64,000 nt of DNA from Oscillospiraceae bacterium (GCA_902760845.1 CACWHX010000001.1:1-64000); one strand, 5' to 3'; shown: positions 1 to 8,143, counted from the stretch's first letter. Translations and numbers: made by a program. The notes: generated by a model from the sequence alone, not told the origin.

Positions 1-7
1 TGTCTCT

Positions 8-307
8 ATGAACTTTATTCCCGGTCAGGAATATGGAGCTGACTGGCTGACGGGCACATCATTAGGTATCGGCCAAAATGGACAGGTTGCATGGGCAGGA
101 GCAGACGATCTCAGCATTAAAGAGCTTCCTTCTGATGTCCTATGGATATTGGGCGATAAACTGCATTACGCCTATCTTGGAAACGACGGTCAGCCTATGC
201 CGCTTCCAGACGATATTCTGCATCAAGTATGGCATCAGCTTAACTACGAAACAGGTAATTACGAAGATTCAGAGCATGACTTTCATCCAAGGTATCTTCT
301 CACCTGA
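8..307 (+). CDS. Hypothetical 99-residue protein, possibly 5'-truncated
   Basis: I do not recognise this protein. It is acidic and tryptophan-rich, with no signal peptide and no obvious catalytic motif. Only seven bases precede the ATG and the frame is open to the window edge, so the true start may lie outside. It is followed 24 bases later by a DEDDh exonuclease and two further small genes on the same strand. That tight array of small unknown genes is typical of a phage, plasmid or integrative element; this assignment is inference. Confidence 0.5.
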   Translation: MNFIPGQEYGADWLTGTSLGIGQNGQVAWAGADDLSIKELPSDVLWILGDKLHYAYLGNDGQPMPLPDDILHQVWHQLNYETGNYEDSEHDFHPRYLLT

Positions 308-331
308 TACTATCCCGAAAGAAGGGAAAAC

Positions 332-955
332 ATGACCACTACAGATGAGCGCAGGCCAGATAAAGGCCTCAGCTTAATTGAACTGCCTTCTGATTATGTT
401 CTTCTGGACTTAGAAACAACGGGACTGAACCCGGCAGATGACAGCATCATCGAAATCGGCGCGATCAAGGTTAAAGAGTTTGACATCGTAGACACCTTCA
501 CAGCCTTTGTAAAACCGCCGCATCGGATCAGTCCCTTCATCACAGACCTGACCGGCATTACAAATGAGATGGTTCAGGACGCTGGCAGCATCGAGCAGGT
601 TCTTCCGGAGTTTATGAGTTTTGTGGGCACATCCTTGGTAATGGGACACAACGTGAACTTTGATATCAACTTCCTATACGAGAACTGTGTTCGCTGTTTT
701 GGCTATGGCTTCCGTAACGACTTCGTTGATACTCTCCGACTGAGCCGGAAGCTCTTTCCCGAAGAGCACCATCACCGGCTCTGCGATCTGGAGGAAAGAT
801 TTCAGTTACATAACGAACACGCTCACCGCGCGTTGTCAGATGTGATCCTTACCAACCAGTGCTATGACTACATGCGCAGGTATATGTCTGAGCACAGAAT
901 CTCCATTGAAGAGCTGAGAAGCCGACCTTCACGGAGGTATTCACATGAAGCATAA
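332..955 (+). CDS. DnaQ/PolC-type DEDDh 3'-5' exonuclease
   Basis: Stand-alone 207-residue exonuclease of the DnaQ-like superfamily, which removes nucleotides from DNA or RNA 3' ends with two metal ions. ExoI is DLETTGL near residues 26-32 with the catalytic Asp and Glu. ExoII is GHNVNFDINFL near residue 105. ExoIII is HRALSDV near residue 165 with the His and Asp of the DEDDh type. It resembles the proofreading domain of PolC without the polymerase. GAAGGG precedes the ATG. The next gene starts inside its last codons. Small accessory neighbours suggest a mobile-element cargo gene; the substrate is unknown. Confidence 0.85.
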   Translation: MTTTDERRPDKGLSLIELPSDYVLLDLETTGLNPADDSIIEIGAIKVKEFDIVDTFTAFVKPPHRISPFITDLTGITNEMVQDAGSIEQVLPEFMSFVGTSLVMGHNVNFDINFLYENCVRCFGYGFRNDFVDTLRLSRKLFPEEHHHRLCDLEERFQLHNEHAHRALSDVILTNQCYDYMRRYMSEHRISIEELRSRPSRRYSHEA

Positions 956-1136
956 AGTCAAAGCTCTCGTGGAAGTTGAGAAGACCGGCTTTTTCGGCCA
1001 GAAGAAAAAGGTCATGGAAAAGCGGGATATCTGGGTAGACGACAAAACCTATAAAGAGCTGAAGAAGAAAGCAAAGAATAAGCCTTACAGCATCGAAGAA
1101 ATGATGCTGTACGACGATTTGTTTGATGAGTGGTAA
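945..1136 (+). CDS. Hypothetical 63-residue charged protein
   Basis: Small lysine- and glutamate-rich protein that I do not recognise. It overlaps the 3' end of the exonuclease gene by 11 bases, and a good Shine-Dalgarno sequence (GGAGG, seven bases before ATG) lies inside that gene, so the two are probably translationally coupled. The middle has an FFGQKKK segment and the C-terminus is acidic. No signal peptide or membrane segment. Confidence 0.6.
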   Translation: MKHKVKALVEVEKTGFFGQKKKVMEKRDIWVDDKTYKELKKKAKNKPYSIEEMMLYDDLFDEW

Positions 1137-1427
1137 TTGTCGCCCCGAAAGCGACCAACAGTGCCAGTAACTACTGTATGGATTCCGGTACTTATTGAAC
1201 GACTTCAAGCTGCACCGGACGGATATGACATCACAACGGCGCAGCTTATGCAAGTTGCCGGATACAGGTTGGAAGACTTTGAATTTACGGATCTCTTTGA
1301 CGTTCACTTCGCTCTGTTCGAGGCAGCTGAAAAGGTTGGCCTGACTCTGGATATGTCCGAGCACGAGAACAAGGTAGAAGGTCTGCCGTTCAATCTGGAT
1401 TTCATCTTGAGAAAACAAAACCAATAA
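1137..1427 (+). CDS. Hypothetical 96-residue protein, TTG start
   Basis: Unknown protein beginning at a TTG immediately after the stop of the preceding gene, which suggests translational coupling; no strong Shine-Dalgarno sequence is seen. The sequence is mixed helical and acidic toward the C-terminus and has no recognised motif. It is the last intact gene of the small accessory array before the breakpoint near 1555. Confidence 0.5.
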   Translation: MSPRKRPTVPVTTVWIPVLIERLQAAPDGYDITTAQLMQVAGYRLEDFEFTDLFDVHFALFEAAEKVGLTLDMSEHENKVEGLPFNLDFILRKQNQ

Positions 1428-1472
1428 CGAGTTGAAGCAACTAATCGCAGTTTTACAGCATAGACGAAGGGA

Positions 1473-1556
1473 ATGACAAGCGTGAAACTTTACCATTACT
1501 CAGTTGACTCCTATCAAGGTGCAAAGCATCTTACAAATGATTATAAGAACAACTAG
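1473..1556 (+). pseudogene. Truncated 27-residue N-terminus of an unknown gene
   Basis: An ATG at 1473 opens a reading frame (MTSVKLYHYSVDSYQG...) that looks like a normal protein N-terminus but stops at 1554-1556, exactly where the hsdM fragment on the other strand begins. I infer that the rest of the gene was removed by the rearrangement that joined the two pieces. Too short to name. Confidence 0.4.
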
Positions 1557-2096
1557 CCTTTCTCCTTTACCTCGCTCTTAGGTGCGGAGTAGCAGAACTC
1601 GGGGACATTCTCATAGTTATCTTCGTATCCTTCACGCTGCCATGCGTGGTAGACGCCGGTTACCTTGGCGCGATCTTCCTCCGTCAGCTCGATGTACTTC
1701 TTTTCATATGGGCTGCCCATTTGCCGAAGATCCATAAAGAGGATCTCGCCTTCGCGCCCTCGATACTGGATCAGTTTGCCGTTCTGCTCAACGGTTCTCT
1801 TGTGCTTATTCTTGTTGAGTATCCACAAGGTAACGCTGATGTCTGTGGTATAGAAAAGGCTTCTCGGGAGAATCACAATTGCTTCCACGAGATCGTTCTC
1901 GATAAGCTGCTGGCGAATCTTCAGCTCAGTCCCGTCATCGGACAGAGCCCCGTTTGCAAGCAGAAAACCGGCAACACCGTTCTGAGATAGCTTCGAGACG
2001 ATGTTCAATATCCATCCGTAGTTTGCATTGCTTGTAGGCGGAACTTCGTACCCGCTCCAACGGGGATCGTCCGTCAGCTCGTTATCAGCTCTCCAG
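1553..2096 (-). pseudogene. hsdM: Internal fragment of type I restriction-modification methylase HsdM
   Basis: About 180 residues on the minus strand match the part of HsdM just after the catalytic NPPF motif: a WRADNELTDDPRW segment, then SNANYGWIL, then the LLANGALS strand, then FYTTDISVTLWIL. The SAM-binding domain and NPPF motif are missing at the 5' end, and the reading frame ends at KEKG before the usual C-terminal specificity-subunit contact region. No hsdR or hsdS is nearby. Both breakpoints coincide with unrelated sequence (repeats at 2097, truncated ORF at 1556), so this is a dead internal piece of a former RM system. Confidence 0.8.
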
Positions 2097-2146
2097 TTCG
2101 AATCTGGGTAGCAGCTCCAACAGAAACAGCCCGCCATACGGCGGGC
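2097..2146. repeat. 50-bp direct repeat, copy 1
   Basis: Identical over 50 bases to 2265-2314. It begins TTCGAATCTGGG and ends in the GC-rich left half of a hairpin. Copy 1 abuts the broken end of hsdM. The TTCGAATC core resembles a tRNA T-loop, but no cloverleaf can be built here. Confidence 0.85.
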
Positions 2147-2157
2147 TGTTTCTGTTG
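2118..2157. terminator. Perfect 18-bp stem hairpin with 4-nt loop
   Basis: Arms 2118-2135 and 2140-2157 are exact reverse complements around the loop ATAC. The hairpin is terminator-like in stability but is followed by a run of G on the plus strand rather than T, so its role as a terminator is uncertain. Confidence 0.6.
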
Positions 2158-2179
2158 GGGGGGGGTACTCTCTGATTCG

Positions 2180-2212
2180 GGCTGGTCCGCCAGAGGCGGA
2201 TTCCAGCGACGG
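2180..2212. repeat. 33-bp direct repeat, copy 1
   Basis: Identical to 2315-2347 (GGCTGGTCCGCCAGAGGCGG... to CGACGG). The two 33-bp copies alternate with the two 50-bp copies, giving an A-B-A-B arrangement between the hsdM fragment and the transporter gene. Confidence 0.85.
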
Positions 2213-2264
2213 CGCATCAAAAGGGCGAAGCCCATCCGCAAACGCGCCTAGTCCCCGGAGGGGA

Positions 2265-2314
2265 TTCGAATCTGGGTAGCAGCTCCAACAGAAACAGCCC
2301 GCCATACGGCGGGC
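2265..2314. repeat. 50-bp direct repeat, copy 2
   Basis: Second exact copy of 2097-2146. Here it runs straight into the 33-bp repeat, without the completed hairpin arm seen in copy 1. Confidence 0.85.
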
Positions 2315-2347
2315 GGCTGGTCCGCCAGAGGCGGATTCCAGCGACGG
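2315..2347. repeat. 33-bp direct repeat, copy 2
   Basis: Second exact copy of 2180-2212. It ends three bases before the stop codon of the SLC13-type transporter gene. Confidence 0.85.
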
Positions 2348-2349
2348 TT

Positions 2350-3786
2350 TCACCCGGCGAGGGCGGCGGCCAGGGAGATGCCGGGCACGACAGACAGCAG
2401 AAGCCCGGCCAGCGCAAAGGCCAGATTCGCCTTCCAGGTGCTGCGCATGCTGATGTGCCCCGGCCCGAAAAACAGCGGGGAGGGGATGTTGGCGGAGGGC
2501 GTGGCGACGGCGATCCCGGAGGCGACGCCGATCAGGATGCAGAAGGCGGCCATGCTGTAGCTGCCCCTGAGCAGGATGAGCCCGATGTTGAAAAACAGTA
2601 TCTGCGTCACCATGTTGGACAGGAAATTGGTCATGAGGATGGCCAGCGCCAGCAGAACGACCAGCGTGAGCCAGACCGGACGCCCGCCCAGGGCGGGCAC
2701 CAGAAGACTGCCGAGCCAGGGCGTGATCCCGGTGGCCTCCGAGGAGAGGGGCACCGCAAAGACCGAGACGGTCCCGGCGAAAATGACCGAGGGCAAGGGC
2801 AGCTGCCTCATGGCCGCCGGGACATCCAGGACCGGCCGCTCGTCCACATGGATCAGGGCCAGCAGGCAGATGGCAAACAGGGCCGGCACGGCGTTGCCCC
2901 AACGGTTGACGGCGGCAAAGATCGGGTAAGCGCCGAGGGAGGACGGGAGCAGGGACAGGAGGATGACAGCCAGGAAGGTGAGCGAGGCGATCACGCCGGC
3001 CTTGCCGAGCGGCGCGGCCGAGGCGCGGAGCTCCTCGGGATCATAATGCCGAAAGGCGGAGGTATCCGGATTCCAAAGGCGGATCACAAGCATCATGACG
3101 CAGAACATCATGGCGGCAAAGACACTCCCGTACGCGAACCACGCGGCATAGGAAACGCGGAGCCCGGCCTGGGTCTCCAGCAGCGCGATGAGCACATTCG
3201 GCAGCACATGCGCCACGGGCGAACAGCAGGCGACGAGGACATTGCCCCACATCACGCCGGTAAACAGCACGGTATACAGCGGCTCCCCCTTTTCCAGCTT
3301 CAAATGGCGGGCGATCCCCTCCGTAATGCCGATGTAGATGATGGCCAGCGTCAGGTTCTCCATGAACATGCCGATCAGCAGATTGGACAGGAAGAACATC
3401 GCCAGGAAAAGATAGGGCCGACCACGCACAAAGCGGCGCGTGATAAACCAGAGCGCGATCCGGTCGATGACGCCGGTCTCCTTCAGGCAGACGTTCAGGA
3501 GCATATAGGCGATGACCGTCATGACCACAAAGCTGCCCAGAGAGCCCGCCCATACCTCGTTCGCGCTCATCGCGCCGGTCGTTACGAGCAGGGCAAGCGC
3601 GAGCAGACAGGTCCAGTGCGTGTTGGTGGTAAGCCACAGATACAGCATCGGAAGCATCAGCGCAATGACCCGCACGCCGACGGGAGTCAAATGCTCTCCC
3701 GTCGGCAGGAAAAAGAGCAGCAGAAGCCCGGCGGCAAGTGCGATCAGAACATGCAGAGACTGCATCCTGGAAGACTGTTTTGGCAT
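2350..3786 (-). CDS. SLC13/DASS-family anion (di/tricarboxylate) transporter
   Basis: A 478-residue polytopic membrane protein with about 11-12 hydrophobic helices in two inverted halves, the layout of DASS/CitT sodium- or anion-coupled carboxylate transporters. The first half has a SNLLIGMFMENLT segment, and the second half the matching TNFLSNMVTQ segment, corresponding to the paired SN(T/x)-type substrate motifs of the family. The start was placed at the ATG preceded by GGGAGGG rather than at an upstream in-frame ATG that falls inside the terminator of the next gene. It is a single gene on the minus strand. Substrate cannot be read from the sequence. Confidence 0.8.
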   Translation of the reverse strand: MPKQSSRMQSLHVLIALAAGLLLLFFLPTGEHLTPVGVRVIALMLPMLYLWLTTNTHWTCLLALALLVTTGAMSANEVWAGSLGSFVVMTVIAYMLLNVCLKETGVIDRIALWFITRRFVRGRPYLFLAMFFLSNLLIGMFMENLTLAIIYIGITEGIARHLKLEKGEPLYTVLFTGVMWGNVLVACCSPVAHVLPNVLIALLETQAGLRVSYAAWFAYGSVFAAMMFCVMMLVIRLWNPDTSAFRHYDPEELRASAAPLGKAGVIASLTFLAVILLSLLPSSLGAYPIFAAVNRWGNAVPALFAICLLALIHVDERPVLDVPAAMRQLPLPSVIFAGTVSVFAVPLSSEATGITPWLGSLLVPALGGRPVWLTLVVLLALAILMTNFLSNMVTQILFFNIGLILLRGSYSMAAFCILIGVASGIAVATPSANIPSPLFFGPGHISMRSTWKANLAFALAGLLLSVVPGISLAAALAG

Positions 3787-3879
3787 CGAATCCCTCCCGT
3801 TATCCTGTGCCGTTCCGGCGGCGTCGCTGTCCATCATTATAGCGTTCGGCGCAAAGAAAAACAAGACGTATGTCGAAAA

Positions 3880-3913
3880 CATGGGCCGCGTACCGGCTGG
3901 TACGCGGCCCATG
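3880..3913 (-). terminator. Intrinsic terminator of the adhesin gene
   Basis: A 15-bp perfect stem (3880-3894 with 3899-3913) and a 4-nt loop. Read on the minus strand it is followed by TTTTCG, placing it 37 bases beyond the stop codon of the Cna-B protein gene. Confidence 0.8.
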
Positions 3914-3949
3914 GGCTGTTTTCTTATGCTTTGCTTTTGCAGCGCTGTT

Positions 3950-6900
3950 TTAGTGTTTGCTCTTGTAGGTCTTGCGCTTTCTGCGGGCGGTCTCCGTGAG
4001 GACGCCGAGGCCGCTCAGGAGGGCCAGGCCCAGCCAGAGCATGGGCTGATTCCCGTCCCCGGTCCGCGGGCTGAAGAAGCGGCGCGGCTGGTACGTGTTC
4101 GTGATGTTATAGCCGCTGACGCGCGTCGTGTAGCCCGGCACCGCGTCCTCCGTCACCGTGTACACGATCGCCTTGCCCGCCGCGTTGTTCTTCGGCTGAT
4201 CCTTGAACGTGTACTTCCAGCCCTCCGCCGCCGTCACCTTCACGGAGGCCACCTCCACGCCGTCGGCCTTGAGCCGCACGGTGATGCTCGCCGGGCGCTT
4301 GCCGTAGCGATCGTTCGAATCGTCCCAGGTCTTCGTCCCGCTGATCTCCACGGAGAGGCTGTTGGTGATGGTGGTCACGCCGTCCTTGGTCTCCGTCTCG
4401 GCGGTGAAGCCCGCCGGGACCGCCACTTCCTCCGCGGCGTAGACGATGGCGTCCCCGCTCTCGGTGAACATGGGCAGCTCCGTCCAGGTGTAGGTCCATT
4501 CGTTCTCGGCGTTGAGGGTCACAGGCGCGCCCTGGGCTTTGCCGTCCGCCGTGAGCTGCACCTGCACGGGCACGCTCTGATCCGGCTCGTTCTCCGGCTG
4601 CTCCCAGATCTTCTCCACCCGGTGCGTCGTCTTGGAACTCGTTTTGATGTTGGTGACAGTCTCCTTGACCACATAGTCGTCCAGCACGCCCACCACATAG
4701 CTGCGATCTGTCACATAGCCCTCCACGGGCTGCTCCTCGATGATGTAGACGCTCCGGGCAGCGATGTCCGGGATTGTGACCGTCTCGCCCGCCTTCAGGG
4801 TAATCTGGAGATAGCGGCCGTAGCCCCAGCAGCCCTCATCTTCATACCAATTCCAATACTTGTAGGTCACAGGGCCGTCCACGGTTTTATTCCATGAGTA
4901 TCCCCCTAAAGCATAATACTCAAAATCCGGGTGCAGATCATACCACGCCCCCATATCCTCCGGCATGTCCTCCATACTGGAAAGACCGCTGAAAAACTCC
5001 GCGATCGCCTGTGCCTTCTCGTCCCGTTCAGCGTCGCTGAGCGGGACGAACGGCTCACCTATCTTCGGCTCACCTAGCTTCTGAGAGAACACATACACGT
5101 TGAAGACGAATTCCTGATCCGGGTCCGCATCCCCTTCGACCGCCTTTGTCAGGCTCAGCGAACCGGTCTCCGTATTCACATGGATCCACCGGGTTGAGTA
5201 TGGGCCGGAATAGCCGTCGTGGATAGTGCCTCTTTCCCATCCCGTCTTTTCTATCTCCGTCAGGCTCCACAGGTCGCCGTACGGCAGGCCGCGGATGACC
5301 GCGGCGGCGGTGCTGCCGCCCTCCAGCGTGATCTTGCATATCGCGGGATAATATGGAGCGGGTTGACTGGGCAGGCTGTTGTCGTTTTCTATGAAGGTCA
5401 CCGTACCCGAGCGCTGGTAGTCCACGTATATGATCCTGCCGTCCTCGTCCCGGCTTCTGCCGCCGTAGTAATCGACCTGAAAGCTCTGGCCGATCAGATC
5501 GGCGTTTCGGGATACGCCCGCGAATTCCACTGACAGGTTTTCATAGGGCTGACCGGGCATCCGCACCCAGCGCTTTTCACAGCCAATGTCTCTCACTGTG
5601 TCATTGAAGACGATGATCCCGTTGGGGTCGATGCCTTTTTGATTCAGGTATTGGTAGTAGGGATTGGAGCCACGCAAGTATTCCAAGTACTCCTGACACG
5701 TGGCGGCCAAGCCCGCGGCGGAGGGATCCAAGGTGATGACTTTATAGGGATCGTAGTATGTGGTGCTATTGTTGCTTGTCGATGTGGCGTCGTTGTCCAC
5801 GGTAAAATAGATCTTATCCCCCTTCGGATTCACGTGGGTGCCATCACTATACGACAGGTAATCTGCCGCCGTCTCCACGAGATAGTATTCCCCGTCCGGC
5901 AGCGACACATAGGTCTTCTCGTTGTTATCATTATCCCAGGTCACGACAAGGCCTTCCCGCATCAGCGTGCCGTCCTTCTTGTAGATGTTGAAGGTGAAGG
6001 TGCTGCCGTCCATTGCGTACTGGGGAAGCGCCTTCATGAGGGCAAAGGAGTAGCGGTAGTTTTTGAACTCCACATCCTCCAGCTCGCCCGTGCCGACATA
6101 GGAGAAGGTACCGCCGGCTTTGCCGTTCACAGTACTCCAATAATAGTTTGTGCCGGCTTCGACAATCTGGAAAGAGGCGAACACATCCTCCAGCTTTCCA
6201 TAAGTCCCAACAATGATAGACTCATTTGAAAGGACGGAAAGTTTTAACGTATTTCCGTTCTGAATGGGCACGGGCCAGTTGTTTTGGAAAATGACCACAT
6301 CTGCATTTGTATAGCCATCATTGAATGTCCAGCTCAGCGTTAGGTAGTGGAGCCTCCGTCCTCGGGTCACTTCGTTCCCCTCAACATCATACTCTATTTT
6401 GCTGATCCGAAAGCTGTCCTCCGGCTCGACAGTTTTGTTGGTGACCACGATTTCGTCGGGAATGCTCCCGGTCCAGGTGCGGCTGCTGCCCTCTTCATCG
6501 TTGATGGACGCGCCAAACTTCCAATAGAAGCCGTATTGGTTGACGTCAAGCTCCCCTTCCTCCACAGTGAAGCTCGCAAAGGCGTCGTCCCGCAAGCAGC
6601 CGTCCGTGTGGACCGTAAGGCTCTCGCCGTGCCGGAGGGTGAAGCTGTCGCCGCTGCTGAGGGTCAGCGGCGTGTCCCCTTTCTTGAAGCTCACGGCGTC
6701 GGCGGAGACGTCCTCTTTGAGGGTATAACGCAGCGTAAAGGGAAACTGCTTGCTCCAGTCGTTCAGATCGTTGGACACCACCTTCTTTTTGATCGTGAAG
6801 CTGTCTTCCAGCGTGGGCTCCTCATCCCGCGTGTTCATAAACTCGATCCAGATGGAGACTGCGCTGCTGCCCAGCCCTTTGGCAAATTGGATGGGCTCAT

Positions 6901-7786
6901 CTGCTCCGCCAACCGAAGCGCTATAGTCATACCTGTACGCCTCGGTGGTCCAGCCGTCCACCCCGGTCTGTTGGACCGTCGCGAGGAACATGTCATTATC
7001 CGAGGGATCCTCCGTGGGCCAATAATTCTGAAACTCTCCCGTGCCGGGAAGGCCGACGACGGCCAGCATCTCGTTTGTCAGCGTGAAGGTCACGCTGCTG
7101 CCCGTGAAGGCGACGACGCTCTGGATCACGCCATCACTGTCGCAGATCAGCACGACCAGATCCGCGCCGTTTGGAAGATCGTCGTCAATCTCCAGATTTG
7201 CGATGGTGTAGGTAAATCCCTGCGTATCGGCGCCGCTCCCCGTAGCCGTGCAATACATCATGATGGGTGTATAGTCGTACTCCGTCTGCTCATACAGCGA
7301 CTTTCCGATAGCCGCGGATGCGTTGCCGCTCCGCAGGGAAGACGTGCCGCCCTTGGCGGCCTTTTTGCCGTCTTCGGTCTTGTTGCCGTCGTCGGATTTG
7401 TTCTCGCCCTTGGTCTTGTTCCCGGCCTCAGACTTGTTCTCTCCCTCGGACTTGTTCCCGTCCTCGGACTTGTTCTCGTCCTCAGACTTGTTCTCACCCT
7501 CGGACTTGTTTTCGTCTTCCGACTTGTTCTCGCCCTCGGTCTTGTTCCCGTCCTCGGACTTGTTCCCGTCTTCGGACTTGTTCTCGCCCTCGGACTTGTT
7601 TTCGTCGGCGGGCTTCTCCGCGTCGCAGAGCGTGCAGCGTCCGTCCTCGCCCCAGACGTGCTCCGCACAGGTCGCGAGGTCCTCGTCCTCCGGCGCCGCC
7701 GTGAAGGCCGCGGCAGGACTCAGGGACAGCAGCATCACCAGGGCCAGCAAGCAGGCCAGCGCTCTCTTTTGCAGTACTCTCTTCAT
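3950..7786 (-). CDS. Large sortase-anchored Cna-B surface adhesin with hexapeptide repeats
   Basis: A 1278-residue exported protein. Residues 1-30 are a signal peptide (basic start, hydrophobic core, AAAFTA). A short Cys/His segment with CTLCD follows. Residues 63-140 are 13 tandem copies of an NK(S/T)E-type hexapeptide, a flexible charged linker. The central 800 residues are beta-rich pilin- or adhesin-like modules, many ending in an I(T/V)N strand typical of isopeptide-forming Cna-B folds. Two clear Cna-B repeats occupy about residues 1058-1228. The C-terminus has SPRTG, a hydrophobic helix and an RRKRK tail, a variant (S/N)PxTG sorting signal. No sortase gene is in the window. The ligand is unknown. 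Confidence 0.85.
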   Translation of the reverse strand: MKRVLQKRALACLLALVMLLSLSPAAAFTAAPEDEDLATCAEHVWGEDGRCTLCDAEKPADENKSEGENKSEDGNKSEDGNKTEGENKSEDENKSEGENKSEDENKSEDGNKSEGENKSEAGNKTKGENKSDDGNKTEDGKKAAKGGTSSLRSGNASAAIGKSLYEQTEYDYTPIMMYCTATGSGADTQGFTYTIANLEIDDDLPNGADLVVLICDSDGVIQSVVAFTGSSVTFTLTNEMLAVVGLPGTGEFQNYWPTEDPSDNDMFLATVQQTGVDGWTTEAYRYDYSASVGGADEPIQFAKGLGSSAVSIWIEFMNTRDEEPTLEDSFTIKKKVVSNDLNDWSKQFPFTLRYTLKEDVSADAVSFKKGDTPLTLSSGDSFTLRHGESLTVHTDGCLRDDAFASFTVEEGELDVNQYGFYWKFGASINDEEGSSRTWTGSIPDEIVVTNKTVEPEDSFRISKIEYDVEGNEVTRGRRLHYLTLSWTFNDGYTNADVVIFQNNWPVPIQNGNTLKLSVLSNESIIVGTYGKLEDVFASFQIVEAGTNYYWSTVNGKAGGTFSYVGTGELEDVEFKNYRYSFALMKALPQYAMDGSTFTFNIYKKDGTLMREGLVVTWDNDNNEKTYVSLPDGEYYLVETAADYLSYSDGTHVNPKGDKIYFTVDNDATSTSNNSTTYYDPYKVITLDPSAAGLAATCQEYLEYLRGSNPYYQYLNQKGIDPNGIIVFNDTVRDIGCEKRWVRMPGQPYENLSVEFAGVSRNADLIGQSFQVDYYGGRSRDEDGRIIYVDYQRSGTVTFIENDNSLPSQPAPYYPAICKITLEGGSTAAAVIRGLPYGDLWSLTEIEKTGWERGTIHDGYSGPYSTRWIHVNTETGSLSLTKAVEGDADPDQEFVFNVYVFSQKLGEPKIGEPFVPLSDAERDEKAQAIAEFFSGLSSMEDMPEDMGAWYDLHPDFEYYALGGYSWNKTVDGPVTYKYWNWYEDEGCWGYGRYLQITLKAGETVTIPDIAARSVYIIEEQPVEGYVTDRSYVVGVLDDYVVKETVTNIKTSSKTTHRVEKIWEQPENEPDQSVPVQVQLTADGKAQGAPVTLNAENEWTYTWTELPMFTESGDAIVYAAEEVAVPAGFTAETETKDGVTTITNSLSVEISGTKTWDDSNDRYGKRPASITVRLKADGVEVASVKVTAAEGWKYTFKDQPKNNAAGKAIVYTVTEDAVPGYTTRVSGYNITNTYQPRRFFSPRTGDGNQPMLWLGLALLSGLGVLTETARRKRKTYKSKH
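7367..7600 (-). repeat. 18-nt tandem repeat encoding 13 hexapeptides
   Basis: Thirteen imperfect in-frame copies of an 18-base unit encoding NKSEGE, NKSEDG, NKTEGE and variants. Because the unit is a multiple of three, slippage would change linker length without shifting frame. The linker would hold the adhesive domains away from the N-terminus. Confidence 0.85.
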
Positions 7787-7876
7787 GTTCTCTGTCCTCC
7801 CCTTCTCTCCATCGGGTGCTTGTTTGTCGGGTTCCCCGGCGGCGTCCGGCGTGACGAAAAGGCCGCCGAACGCGCA

Positions 7877-7915
7877 AACGGCCGTGCCGGGCGTGCTCCG
7901 CCCGGCACGGCCGTT
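7877..7915 (-). promoter_or_regulatory. Strong hairpin in the adhesin leader
   Basis: A 17-bp perfect GC-rich stem (7877-7893 with 7899-7915) with a 5-nt loop, between the promoters and the adhesin start. On the minus strand only three T follow, so it could be a weak terminator/attenuator or an mRNA-stabilising structure. Function is inferred from position. Confidence 0.55.
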
Positions 7916-7948
7916 GTGATATCGTCTATGTCTTTAAAAGTAATAATC

Positions 7949-8024
<76 letters not shown>

Positions 8025-8053
8025 AGCATGCCCGATCGCCGCCCTTTTGTCAA
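8025..8053 (-). promoter_or_regulatory. Proximal sigma-A-like promoter of the adhesin
   Basis: Minus-strand TTGACA (8053-8048), 17-base spacer, CATGCT (8030-8025). The -35 is perfect and the -10 weak. The predicted transcription start falls inside the TCTG tract, so the tract would form the start of the transcript. Confidence 0.5.
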
Positions 8054-8113
8054 GTATTTTTTTGAGAGACATGTTTCCAGAATTTCTCAGCAGTTAATAC
8101 GATTACGTAAATA

Positions 8114-8143
8114 ATGATATCAAAGCCACCGCGCCGCTGTCAA
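8114..8143 (-). promoter_or_regulatory. Distal sigma-A-like promoter of the adhesin
   Basis: Minus-strand TTGACA (8143-8138), 18-base spacer, TATCAT (8119-8114). It precedes the proximal -35 by about 85 bases, and both -35 boxes share an upstream run of A and a CTTGACA core, suggesting a duplicated promoter. Confidence 0.65.

Noticed and set aside
2251-2320. tRNA-like sequence (GGGGATTCGAATC) in the direct repeat
   Set aside because: No acceptor, D or anticodon stem could be paired around it; only a T-arm-like motif.
1553-2902. Single 449-residue minus-strand protein joining transporter shadow, repeats and hsdM
   Set aside because: Only the hsdM portion has family similarity; the rest is out-of-frame transporter sequence and translated repeats.
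2455-3999. Long plus-strand open frame opposite the SLC13-type transporter
   Set aside because: Composition (very rich in Gly, Asp, Arg, Gln, His) and lack of a ribosome-binding site show it is the GC-driven shadow of the minus-strand transporter.
7367-7600. CRISPR-like regular repeats
   Set aside because: 18-nt units without spacers inside a coding region; no cas genes in the window. No CRISPR array was found anywhere.
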